Shown here in pieces: positions 31,875 to 40,427 of a DNA stretch of 59,913 bases (its first letter is position 1; every line of letters begins with the position of its first letter). The notes beneath the pieces were generated by a model that saw only the letters and a program-made list of their open reading frames with translations, was not told the DNA's origin and did no database searches. This stretch comes from Candidatus Omnitrophota bacterium (GTDB lineage Bacteria > Omnitrophota > Gorgyraeia > Gygaellales > Profunditerraquicolaceae), in NCBI GenBank assembly GCA_903852325.1, contig CAINQO010000074.1, positions 1 to 59,913 of the forward strand, written 5' to 3'. The translations under genes and the position numbers were made by a program.

Positions 31875-32617
31875 TCCCGCTGAAATCTGCGCAGGATTTG
31901 GCCATGCTGAAGCATTCCGGGCAAATTCTGGCGGCGGTGATGCAGAAATTGCAAAAGGCGCTGCAGCCGGGAATGACAACGTTGGATCTGGATCTGCTGA
32001 GCGCCGAGTTTATCCGTAAAGAAAAAGCCATAGCCGCTTTTAAAGGTTATAAAGGATTCCCCGGTACGGCTTGTATTTCGGTAAATGAAGAGATTGTCCA
32101 CGGTATTCCCGGTACAAGGTTGATCGCTGAGGGGGATATCGTCAGCCTGGATCTGGGAGTGAATTACCAGGGTTTTTTTTCGGACATGGCAGTGACTTTG
32201 CCGGTAGGTAAAGTCAACCCGGATAAATTAAAATTAATCGATGCGGCCAGGCAGTCCCTGGAGCTGGGGATCAAACAAGCCAGGCCGGGAAACCATTTAT
32301 CTGATATTTCTCATAGCATTCAAAGTTTCGTGGAGGCTAAAGGTTTTTCAGTAGTCCGGCAGTTTGTCGGGCATGGGATCGGTACTGCCCTGCATGAAGA
32401 ACCGGAAGTCCCCAATTTCGGGATTCCGGGCGCCGGGCCGCTTCTCAAAAGCGGAATGGTCCTGGCGATCGAGCCGATGATCAATCTGGGCGGTTGGGAA
32501 GCCAGGATCATGGAAAACGGCTGGACAGCGGTAACGGCGGACGGCTTAGCTTCGGCGCATTTCGAACACACGGTTGCGGTTACGGACAAAGGTCCGCAAG
32601 TTTTGACCAAGTTATAA
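31871..32617 (+). CDS. map: Methionine aminopeptidase type I
   Basis: CISVNEEIVHGIPG, VSLDLGVNYQGFFSDMAVTLPVG, VGHGIGTALHEEPEVPNFG. Confidence 0.96.
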   Translation: MIPLKSAQDLAMLKHSGQILAAVMQKLQKALQPGMTTLDLDLLSAEFIRKEKAIAAFKGYKGFPGTACISVNEEIVHGIPGTRLIAEGDIVSLDLGVNYQGFFSDMAVTLPVGKVNPDKLKLIDAARQSLELGIKQARPGNHLSDISHSIQSFVEAKGFSVVRQFVGHGIGTALHEEPEVPNFGIPGAGPLLKSGMVLAIEPMINLGGWEARIMENGWTAVTADGLASAHFEHTVAVTDKGPQVLTKL

Positions 32618-32665
32618 ATTCGCATTCAGCAATTGGAAAGGCAGCGGTTAACGAAATAGAAATTT

Positions 32666-32884
32666 ATGGCCAAAGAAGACCTGATCGAAACAGAAGGAAA
32701 AATTATCGAAGCTTTACCGAACGCGATGTTCAAGGTGGAGCTTGAAAACGGCCATGTAGTCTTGGCGCATGTTTCCGGAAAGATGCGCATGAATTTTATC
32801 AGGATCATTCCCGGGGATAAAGTGAAATTGGAGCTTTCTCCTTATGATTTGAGCCGGGGCAGGATCACTTTCCGGGTAAGATAA
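32666..32884 (+). CDS. infA: Translation initiation factor IF-1
   Basis: [68 protein letters not shown]. Confidence 0.97.
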   Translation: MAKEDLIETEGKIIEALPNAMFKVELENGHVVLAHVSGKMRMNFIRIIPGDKVKLELSPYDLSRGRITFRVR

Positions 32885-32899
32885 TAAAAAGGATAAGTT

Positions 32900-33013
32900 A
32901 TGAAAGTTAAAGCTTCGATTCGTAAAATTTGCGATAAATGTAAGATTATCAGAAGAAGGGGTGTCGTGCGGGTCATTTGCGTCACCGCTAAGCACAAGCA
33001 AAGACAGGGCTAG
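32900..33013 (+). CDS. rpmJ: 50S ribosomal protein L36
   Basis: My translation: [37 protein letters not shown]; below ORF-track cutoff. Confidence 0.95.
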   Translation: MKVKASIRKICDKCKIIRRRGVVRVICVTAKHKQRQG

Positions 33014-33105
33014 GAAAGACAGCTCCATCCGCTTGTGCAATAAGGGCGGTTTGGAGTAAATTCGTCCGCCACTAAATCTTTGGCGGACTCATTTAAGGAG
33101 TAGAT

Positions 33106-33516
33106 ATGCCAAGAATTATCGGTGTGGATATACCTAAAGAAAAAAGGATCGAAATCGCGCTTACTTATTTATACGGGATCGGGCGGATGCAGTCCAATGT
33201 TGTGCTTAAGGAGGCCGGGATCAATCCGGATAAGCGGGCTAAAGATCTAAGCGAAGAAGAAGTGCAGCGGCTTACCCAGATCCTGCAAAAAAGCGCTTTA
33301 CGTATCGAAGGCGATTTACGCCGGGACATTTCCCAGAATATCAAGCGTTTGATGGATATCGGATCCTGGAGAGGGATGCGGCATAAAAAAGGCCTTCCGG
33401 TAAGAGGGCAGCGTACGCGCACAAACGCCAGGACCAGAAAAGGAAAGAAGAGATCAAATCAAGCGCCCGTGGTTAAAAAAGCCGAGCCCTCAAAAGCTAA
33501 GGCTCCGGCGAAATAA
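33106..33516 (+). CDS. rpsM: 30S ribosomal protein S13
   Basis: [24 protein letters not shown]...[25 protein letters not shown]. Confidence 0.97.
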   Translation: MPRIIGVDIPKEKRIEIALTYLYGIGRMQSNVVLKEAGINPDKRAKDLSEEEVQRLTQILQKSALRIEGDLRRDISQNIKRLMDIGSWRGMRHKKGLPVRGQRTRTNARTRKGKKRSNQAPVVKKAEPSKAKAPAK

Positions 33517-33518
33517 AA

Positions 33519-33569
33519 CACCCGCTGCCGACTAAGTATTGCGCCGGTGTTATCTAGGTAGATAAGGAG
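33519..33569 (+). repeat. Two-hairpin SD-adjacent element, copy C (upstream of rpsK; first stem partly degenerate)
   Basis: CACCCGCTGCCGACTAAGTATTGCGCCGGTG TTATCT[AGGT]AGATAA GGAG; the second hairpin plus SD is identical to copy B. Confidence 0.7.
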
Positions 33570-33579
33570 ATAAAATTAA

Positions 33580-33969
33580 ATGGCAACAAAAGACAAAGCA
33601 AAAAAGAAAAAGATCGCCCGCGGAATAACCAGCGGAATTGCGCATATTCAGGCAAGCTTTAACAATACGATCATTACGATCACCGATAAACAGGGTAATG
33701 TGCTGGCTTGGAGCGCTCCCGGTTCGGTCGGTTACAGCGGGTCTAAAAAATCTACCCCCTTTGCCGCCCAGGTGGCTGCTACCGATGCTGCGCGTAAGGC
33801 CAAAGAAGTAGGGGTGAAAGAACTGGAAGTTTATGTCAAAGGACCGGGTTTTGGCAGGGAATCCGCCATCCGCGCTTTACAGGCGGCTGGCCTGGTGGTG
33901 ACTTTAATCAAGGATGTGACGCCTATCCCGCATAATGGTTGCCGTCCAAAGAAGAAAAGGAGAGTTTAA
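33580..33969 (+). CDS. rpsK: 30S ribosomal protein S11
   Basis: [61 protein letters not shown]. Confidence 0.97.
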   Translation: MATKDKAKKKKIARGITSGIAHIQASFNNTIITITDKQGNVLAWSAPGSVGYSGSKKSTPFAAQVAATDAARKAKEVGVKELEVYVKGPGFGRESAIRALQAAGLVVTLIKDVTPIPHNGCRPKKKRRV

Positions 33970-33972
33970 TTT

Positions 33973-34602
33973 ATGGGCCGTTATACAGGTGCAGTTTGCA
34001 GGTTATGCCGCAGACAGGGCGAAAAATTATTTTTAAAAGGGACCCGCTGTCAAACGGAAAAGTGCGGGGTTGCCAAAAGAGCGTTTCCTCCGGGCCAGCA
34101 TGGCCAGGGGCGCAGGCAGAAACTTTCCAACTACGGCACGCAGCTTAAAGAGAAACAGAAGGTAAAAAGGATTTACGGGGTACTGGAAAGACAGTTCCGT
34201 AAATATTTTGAAGTCGCTTCCAAAACCAAAGGGGTTACCGGTAAGGTTCTCCTGCAATTATTGGAGCGCAGGCTGGATAATGTGGTTTTCCGGATGGGGT
34301 TGGGTACCTCCCGCGCGCAGGCCAGGCAGATTGTCAGGCATAATTTCATTACGGTTAATTCCCGCCGGGTGAATATCCCGTCATTCTTAGTGGCTAAGGA
34401 TGATTTGGTCCAGATCAAGGCTAAGGATAAAGCGAAAATCAAGATCAAGGATAATCTGGAACTTTCCAAGGACCGCACCGTTCCCAGCTGGCTGGAGTTC
34501 AGCGCTGAGGAAATGAAGGCTAAGGTTTTAAGGCTCCCGGAAAAAACCGATATCCAGCAAACGATCCAGGAGCAGTTGATCGTCGAGTTGTATTCCAAGT
34601 AA
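33973..34602 (+). CDS. rpsD: 30S ribosomal protein S4
   Basis: MGRYTGAVCRLCRRQGEKLFLKGTRC...RLDNVVFRMGLGTSRAQARQIVRHNFITVN. Confidence 0.97.
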   Translation: MGRYTGAVCRLCRRQGEKLFLKGTRCQTEKCGVAKRAFPPGQHGQGRRQKLSNYGTQLKEKQKVKRIYGVLERQFRKYFEVASKTKGVTGKVLLQLLERRLDNVVFRMGLGTSRAQARQIVRHNFITVNSRRVNIPSFLVAKDDLVQIKAKDKAKIKIKDNLELSKDRTVPSWLEFSAEEMKAKVLRLPEKTDIQQTIQEQLIVELYSK

Positions 34603-34658
34603 TCATTAAGAGATTCGCCCGCCGTTTTTTAAAGGCAGGCTATTTTAGGGGGGTTAAG

Positions 34659-35651
34659 ATGGGGATAAAGTGGAGAGATTTTCAGTTTCCTAAGAAACTT
34701 GAGTGTGACGAATCAACATATACCGATATTTACGGAAAATTCCAGGCGGCTCCTTTTGAAAAAGGGTACGGAGTGACCTTGGGTAACTCCTTAAGACGGG
34801 TATTACTTTCTTCGATCGAAGGTAGCGCGGTCACCGCGATCAAAATCGCCGGGATCTCCCATGAATTTTCGACTATTCCTGGAGTCCTGGAGGATGTTCC
34901 GGAAATAATCCTGAATATCAAGAGCCTGGTCTTGAATTCCCACTCCAAAATCCCCAAAACGATTTATTTAAAAGCGGATAAAAAAGGTGAGGTTAAGGCT
35001 AAAGATATCGAGGCGGATGAGACGATTGAGATCATCAATCCCGAACTGCATATCGCTACCTTGACCAAGGATGCCAAGTTGAATATCGAAATGGAAGTTT
35101 CGCGCGGCCGCGGTTATGTGCCGGGGGAGTTGAATAAAAGAGAGGATAAGACCGCCGGTTTTATCGCCATCGATTCCATTTTCACTCCGATCAAGAAAAT
35201 CAATTATTTTGTGGAAAATACCCGCGTCGGGCAGCGCACGGATTACGACAAATTGATCCTGGAAATCTGGACCAATGGCAGCATCAATCCTAAGGACGCG
35301 CTGCTTTATGCTTCCAATATCCTGCAAAGGCATTTGGATATCTTTGTAAGTTTCGGCCAGCTCCCCGAAGACATCGCCGAGGAAGAGCCGGAAATGACCA
35401 AGGAGGACGCGGCTTTGTACGAAAAATTACGGCTGCCGATTTCCGAGCTGGAACTTTCCGTGCGCAGTTCAAATTGTTTGCGGGAGGCAGGGATTAAGAC
35501 TATCGCCGACCTGGTTAAACGGAGCGAAGAGGAGATGCTTAATTTCAAGAATTTCGGCAAAAAGTCCCTTACGGAAATCCAGGAGCTCCTGGCCGGCATG
35601 GGGGTAACTTTAGGCATGCAGGTTGATCCCAAGAAAATAAAGAAGGGTTAA
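34659..35651 (+). CDS. rpoA: DNA-directed RNA polymerase subunit alpha
   Basis: FEKGYGVTLGNSLRRVLLSSIEGSAV; alpha-CTD ELSVRSSNCLREAGIKTIADLV. Confidence 0.97.
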   Translation: MGIKWRDFQFPKKLECDESTYTDIYGKFQAAPFEKGYGVTLGNSLRRVLLSSIEGSAVTAIKIAGISHEFSTIPGVLEDVPEIILNIKSLVLNSHSKIPKTIYLKADKKGEVKAKDIEADETIEIINPELHIATLTKDAKLNIEMEVSRGRGYVPGELNKREDKTAGFIAIDSIFTPIKKINYFVENTRVGQRTDYDKLILEIWTNGSINPKDALLYASNILQRHLDIFVSFGQLPEDIAEEEPEMTKEDAALYEKLRLPISELELSVRSSNCLREAGIKTIADLVKRSEEEMLNFKNFGKKSLTEIQELLAGMGVTLGMQVDPKKIKKG

Positions 35652-35657
35652 AATAAA

Positions 35658-36230
35658 ATGAGACACTCGAAGAAAAGGCTGCAATTAGGTCGCTTTACCA
35701 GCTGGCATGACGCCACGATCAGGAGCATGGTCAAGAATATGGTGATCAGCCAGAGCATGAAAACTACTCTGACCCGGGCCAAAGCCAGCAAGCAATTGGT
35801 GGAAAAGCTGGTTACTCTGGGCAAGAAAAATACCCTGGCTGCCCGCCGCCGGGCGCAGGCAGTGCTGGGGGAACATAATCTGGTAAATATACTGTTTAAC
35901 GAGATTGCCCCGCGTTTTACCAGCCGCAACAGCGGTTTTACCCGGATCATCGGCTTAGGCAAACGCCGCGGCGATAATGCCGAGATGGTGATCTTTGAGT
36001 TCACGGAACTGAAGAAAAAAGAACCGAAAAAGACCAAAACGGCCAAGGAAGTAAAAGCGGAAGCGGTTTCCCCGGAGCAGGCCCCTGCCACGCAGGATAA
36101 GCCGGCTGCGGAACAAAAGAAAGAAGCTCCCGAGGCAGTCAAAGAAAAACCGATGGACGCGAAAAAACCGCCGAAAAAATTTATGGGCGGCATAAGGCAG
36201 ATATTTAAAAAGAAAAGTGATTCTTTATAG
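35658..36230 (+). CDS. rplQ: 50S ribosomal protein L17 with K/P/A/E-rich C-terminal tail
   Basis: MRHSKKRLQLGRFTSWHDATIRSMVKNMVISQSMKTTLTRAK. Confidence 0.96.
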   Translation: MRHSKKRLQLGRFTSWHDATIRSMVKNMVISQSMKTTLTRAKASKQLVEKLVTLGKKNTLAARRRAQAVLGEHNLVNILFNEIAPRFTSRNSGFTRIIGLGKRRGDNAEMVIFEFTELKKKEPKKTKTAKEVKAEAVSPEQAPATQDKPAAEQKKEAPEAVKEKPMDAKKPPKKFMGGIRQIFKKKSDSL

Positions 36231-36235
36231 TTTTA

Positions 36236-36282
36236 CCCCGCCCTTTCTTTCAAATTAAATTACCCGCAAAGAAAGGGCGGGG
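36236..36282 (+). terminator. Strong hairpin closing the ribosomal superoperon
   Basis: CCCCGCCCTTTCTTT ... AAAGAAAGGGCGGGG: 15-bp perfect stem, 17-nt loop; no clear T tract on + strand. Confidence 0.55.
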
Positions 36283-36297
36283 AAAAGAAAAACTTTT

Positions 36298-37473
36298 ATG
36301 AAAATAGATACAAGGCTGGCTCAACGCCTCCTAAAAATAAATCCATCCTCAACATTAGCAATTACCTCCAAAGCCAAAAAATTAAAAAGTTCGGGTAAGG
36401 ATATCGTTAATTTCGCCGCCGGTGAGCCGGATTTTGATACTCCGGATTTTATCAAGGAAGCGGCGATCGCGGCGATTCAATCAGGCTTTACCAAGTATAC
36501 TCCCACCACCGGAACCGCCGATTTAAAAAAACTGATCTGCCAGAAATTTAAAAAAGATAATCTGCTGGAATATTCCCCGGAACAGGTCATTGTTTCCTGC
36601 GGGGCTAAACACAGCGTTTACAATGCGCTGATGGTGCTTGCCGGCCTCGGCGATGAAGTGCTTATTCCGCTGCCCTACTGGGTAAGCTATCCGGAGATGG
36701 CCAACCTTTGCCAGGCCACCCCTGTTTTTATCGAAACCAGCGCCAAAAATAATTTTAAGATTACCGCCAAAGACCTTTCCCGCTGCATTACCCCCCGGAC
36801 AAAAGTATTGATCTTAAATAGCCCGTCTAATCCCGCAGGTTCGGTGTATAATAAAGAAGAACTTGGCGCGATCGCCGAGGTTTGCGTAAAGAAAAATATT
36901 TTCGTGATCAGCGACGAGATCTATGAGAAGATCATTTTTGACGGCTTGAAGCATGAGTCGATCGCCGCTTTCGGCAAAGATATCTACAACCTGACCATTA
37001 CGGTCAACGGCCTTTCCAAGAGCCACGCGATGACCGGCTGGCGGATCGGGTATCTTGGCGCCCCGGCGGATATCGCCGCGGCGATTTCAAATCTCCAGGA
37101 CCATTCTACCTCTAACCCGAATTCTATCGCCCAAAAAGCGGCCGAGGCCGCTTTGAGCGCGCCGGATGATTTTTCTTTGAAATTGCGCCAGGAGTTTACC
37201 CGCAGGAGGGATTACCTGGCTTCCCGGATCAAAAAAATAAAGGAGCTGGATTTTTGCCTGCCGCAGGGAGCATTCTATATGTTCTGCGACATTTCCAAAA
37301 CCCGGCTGGATTCACTGACTTTTGCCACCCGGCTTTTGGAGGAAGAATATGTCAGCCTTATCCCCGGAAAGCCATTTGGTTTGGATAATTACATCCGGAT
37401 CAGTTTTGCCACCAGCGTTGAAGAGATTCAAAAAGGAATGGATCGTATAGAAAAATGGATAAAAAAGATATGA
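36298..37473 (+). CDS. Class I/II pyridoxal-phosphate aminotransferase, aspartate aminotransferase type
   Basis: AGEPDFDTPDFIKEAA, NSPSNPAGSVY, VNGLSKSHAMTGWRIGYLGAP. Confidence 0.92.
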   Translation: MKIDTRLAQRLLKINPSSTLAITSKAKKLKSSGKDIVNFAAGEPDFDTPDFIKEAAIAAIQSGFTKYTPTTGTADLKKLICQKFKKDNLLEYSPEQVIVSCGAKHSVYNALMVLAGLGDEVLIPLPYWVSYPEMANLCQATPVFIETSAKNNFKITAKDLSRCITPRTKVLILNSPSNPAGSVYNKEELGAIAEVCVKKNIFVISDEIYEKIIFDGLKHESIAAFGKDIYNLTITVNGLSKSHAMTGWRIGYLGAPADIAAAISNLQDHSTSNPNSIAQKAAEAALSAPDDFSLKLRQEFTRRRDYLASRIKKIKELDFCLPQGAFYMFCDISKTRLDSLTFATRLLEEEYVSLIPGKPFGLDNYIRISFATSVEEIQKGMDRIEKWIKKI

Positions 37474-38726
37474 GCGCCCAGACGATCGCTGAAAAAATAT
37501 TAAGCCGTCACGCGGGCAAAACCCTTCACGCCGGAGATTTCGCGGTTTGCAAAATAGATTTTGCCTTTGGGCAGGACGGCACCTCTTCGATCATTATCGA
37601 CCGGATCAAAGAGCTGGGAGTGAGTAAGATGAAAACTCCTTTTTGCATGATCATTGACCACAGCGCTCCCAGCCCCAGCGAAGGGGTCTCTCGGGTGCAT
37701 AAAAAGATGCGCGATTTTTCTAAAAATTTTAACACGGATATTTTTGATGTGGGCTGCGGGGTGTGCCACCAGGTAATCCCGGAGTCCGGCAACATTTTGC
37801 CGGGAAACCTGGTCCTGGGGGCGGATTCCCATACCTGTACTTACGGGGCGATCGGGGCTTTTTCTACCGGGGTCGGCTCGACTGACCTGGCCATTGCCCT
37901 GGCTACAGGAAAAAACTGGTTTAAAGTCCCGGCGACGATTAAAATCGTGGTTAACGGCAAGCTCCCCCGTGGGGTTTTTGCCAAAGATGTTATTCTTCAT
38001 ATTATCGGTAAACTCAAGGCCGATGCGGCGACTTACCGGGCGGTTGAATTTTGCGGACCGGTGATCGATGCCTTGGGAATGGACGGGCGTTTTACTATCG
38101 CCAATATGCTGGTAGAAATGGGGGCAAAAGCCGGCTTTATGCCCGTGGATAAAAAAACTACCGCCTGGTTAAAACCCCGGATTACCGGTAAAGCCAAGAT
38201 CGAAAGTATTACCGCCGATAAAGGGGCGACCTATGAAAATATTTATACCTTCGATATCTCTAAGCTCAAACCGATGATCTCTATGCCGCACAGCGTGGAT
38301 AATACCGCTACCGCCGCCTCCTTAAATAAAGTTAAGATCAACGAGGCTTTTCTGGGAACCTGCACCAACGGCCGCATCGATGATTTTCTGGCCGCGGCAA
38401 AAGTTTTAAAAAACCGCAAAGTCCACCCGGAGGTCAAAATGATCATTGCCCCCAGTTCGCGCCAGGTTTATCTGGACGCCTTAAAGCTGGGCTTAGTGGA
38501 GATATTTATCAATGCCGGAGCGGTGATCGTGGCTCCCGGCTGCGGGCCCTGCGTGGGCACGCATAACGGGATTCCCAGCGATAACGAAGCGGTGATCTCT
38601 ACCGCTAACCGTAATTTTAAAGGTAGGATGGGAAACCCTGCGGCGTTCATTTATTTAGCCTCTCCGGCAACGGTGGCGGCTTCGGCGATCAAAGGTTATA
38701 TCAGTGATCCAAGGGCATATTTTTAA
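37455..38726 (+). CDS. leuC: Aconitase/isopropylmalate dehydratase-family large subunit (LeuC type)
   Basis: GADSHTCTYGAIGAFSTGVGSTDLA, LGTCTNGRIDD, APGCGPCVGTHNGIPSDNE. Confidence 0.9.
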   Translation: MDKKDMSAQTIAEKILSRHAGKTLHAGDFAVCKIDFAFGQDGTSSIIIDRIKELGVSKMKTPFCMIIDHSAPSPSEGVSRVHKKMRDFSKNFNTDIFDVGCGVCHQVIPESGNILPGNLVLGADSHTCTYGAIGAFSTGVGSTDLAIALATGKNWFKVPATIKIVVNGKLPRGVFAKDVILHIIGKLKADAATYRAVEFCGPVIDALGMDGRFTIANMLVEMGAKAGFMPVDKKTTAWLKPRITGKAKIESITADKGATYENIYTFDISKLKPMISMPHSVDNTATAASLNKVKINEAFLGTCTNGRIDDFLAAAKVLKNRKVHPEVKMIIAPSSRQVYLDALKLGLVEIFINAGAVIVAPGCGPCVGTHNGIPSDNEAVISTANRNFKGRMGNPAAFIYLASPATVAASAIKGYISDPRAYF

Positions 38727-38751
38727 ATTTCAGAGTTTATTGCCGTTTTGC

Positions 38752-38757
38752 TATAAT
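38752..38757 (+). promoter_or_regulatory. Extended -10 promoter upstream of pilT-like gene
   Basis: TTTTGCTATAATGG: TG-n-TATAAT. Confidence 0.45.
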
Positions 38758-38777
38758 GGTCAGTGGTTGATTCACCG

Positions 38778-38873
38778 AGCTAAGCCTTAGATGTTACGTT
38801 TCGTATGTATTCGAATTTTGTAACGCTCGGAGTAAATTAAAAATTACCACTTATTATAAATAATTTTTAATTT
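38778..38873 (+). promoter_or_regulatory. Structured 5' leader of the pilT-like gene (two stem-loops)
   Basis: CCGAGC...GTTAC...GTAACGCTCGG and AAATTAAAAATTA...TAATTTTTAATTT (13 bp) directly before AGGAGG. Confidence 0.5.
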
Positions 38874-38883
38874 AGGAGGTCTA

Positions 38884-39930
38884 ATGGAAATTCGCGATCT
38901 ACTTTTGATGTGTATCGAAAAGAACGCTTCGGATCTTCACCTTACGGTTAACGAAGCGCCTGTTCTGCGTATTGACGGCAGGCTTACGCGTACCAATCTG
39001 GAAGTGCTGGATAAGGCGGACCTGAAAAAGATGCTTTACAGCGTCCTTTCCAATGCCCAGAGAGAAGTTTTTGAACGGGACCTGGAATTGGATTTTTCCC
39101 TGGCTTTACCGGGGCTGGACCGTTTCCGGGTAAATTTTCATTTGCAAAAAGGCGGCGTGGAAGGGGCTTTCCGGCGCGTTCCGAACGAGATTCCCACGGT
39201 GGAAAAATTAGGTTTACCGCAAATCATTAAGGATTTAGCGCGTAAACCCAACGGCCTGGTTTTAGTCACCGGGCCGACCGGGATGGGAAAGACCACGACT
39301 TTGGCGGCGATGATCGACCTGATCAACAGCGAAAGGGAGTGTTTAATTACTTGTATCGAGGACCCGATAGAATTTATCCATACGAATAAAAAAAGCATTA
39401 TTAAGCAGCGCGAAATTTACGCGGATACTCATTCTTTCGCCGCTGCGCTGCGCCACGCTTTGCGCCAGGACCCCAACGTTATCGTCGTCGGAGAGATGCG
39501 CGACCTGGAAACGATCTCTACCGCGCTGACCGCCGCAGAAACCGGCCACTTGGTTTTAACTACCCTGCATACGCCGGATGCCCCGCAAACTGTTTCCAGG
39601 ATCATCGATGTTTTTCCTCCGCACCAGCAGCAGCAGGTTAAATTACAGTTGAGCGATTGTTTGCAGGGGGTAGTTTCCCAGCTCCTGCTTCCGCACGCCT
39701 CAGGAAAAGGAAGGGTGCTGGCCACGGAAATCATGGTGGCTACCGCCAGTATCCGCAATCTTATCCGGGAGCAGCAGATCGAGCAGATTCCCACGGCCAT
39801 GCAGACCGGATTGCAATACGGGATGAATACGATGGACAGCTGCCTTAAAGGTTTGATGCAAAAGGGGCTGATCACCCTGGATGTGGCGATGTCGAAAACA
39901 AAAAATAAGGAAGAATTCAAACAACTATGA
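38884..39930 (+). CDS. pilT: PilT/PilU-family twitching-motility retraction ATPase
   Basis: GPTGMGKTTTLAAMIDLIN, CIEDPIEFIH, VIVVGEMRDLETISTALTAAETGHLVLTTLHT. Confidence 0.9.
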   Translation: MEIRDLLLMCIEKNASDLHLTVNEAPVLRIDGRLTRTNLEVLDKADLKKMLYSVLSNAQREVFERDLELDFSLALPGLDRFRVNFHLQKGGVEGAFRRVPNEIPTVEKLGLPQIIKDLARKPNGLVLVTGPTGMGKTTTLAAMIDLINSERECLITCIEDPIEFIHTNKKSIIKQREIYADTHSFAAALRHALRQDPNVIVVGEMRDLETISTALTAAETGHLVLTTLHTPDAPQTVSRIIDVFPPHQQQQVKLQLSDCLQGVVSQLLLPHASGKGRVLATEIMVATASIRNLIREQQIEQIPTAMQTGLQYGMNTMDSCLKGLMQKGLITLDVAMSKTKNKEEFKQL

Positions 39931-40427
39931 GCCTTACGGGTAAAAGCATAAAACTGGGTGACAATATTAACACGGATTTCATTATTTCCGGCAGGTACAA
40001 ATTTGCCATTACCGACATGAAAGAGCTGGCTAAGCATATTATGGAGGATATCGACCCTGATTTCGCGCAAAAGATCGTGCCGGGAGAGTCAATTATCGTT
40101 GCCGGGAATAACTTCGGTATGGGTTCCAGCCGGGAGCAGGCTCCTTTAGTGATTAAAGAGGCCGGGATCAGGGCGGTTTTGTCCCCGCAATTCGCGCGGA
40201 TATTTTTTCGTAACAGCTTTAATATCGGGCTTCCCCTGATTGAAACCGACACCAGTAAGATCGACGAAGGGGATCAGCTGGAGATCGATTTAGATAAGGG
40301 GCTGCTGAAAAACCTGACCAAAGGAATAAATTTAACGGTCAAACCCCTCCCCAAATTTATGCAGGAACTTTTGGCCGAGGGCGGAATAATTAATTATTAT
40401 AAAAAACACGGGGAGCTTAAAGTCTAA
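39927..40427 (+). CDS. leuD: Aconitase/isopropylmalate dehydratase-family small subunit (LeuD type)
   Basis: DNINTDFIISGRYKF, GNNFGMGSSREQAPLVIKEAGIRAVLSPQFARIFFRNSFNIGLP. Confidence 0.9.
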   Translation: MSLTGKSIKLGDNINTDFIISGRYKFAITDMKELAKHIMEDIDPDFAQKIVPGESIIVAGNNFGMGSSREQAPLVIKEAGIRAVLSPQFARIFFRNSFNIGLPLIETDTSKIDEGDQLEIDLDKGLLKNLTKGINLTVKPLPKFMQELLAEGGIINYYKKHGELKV

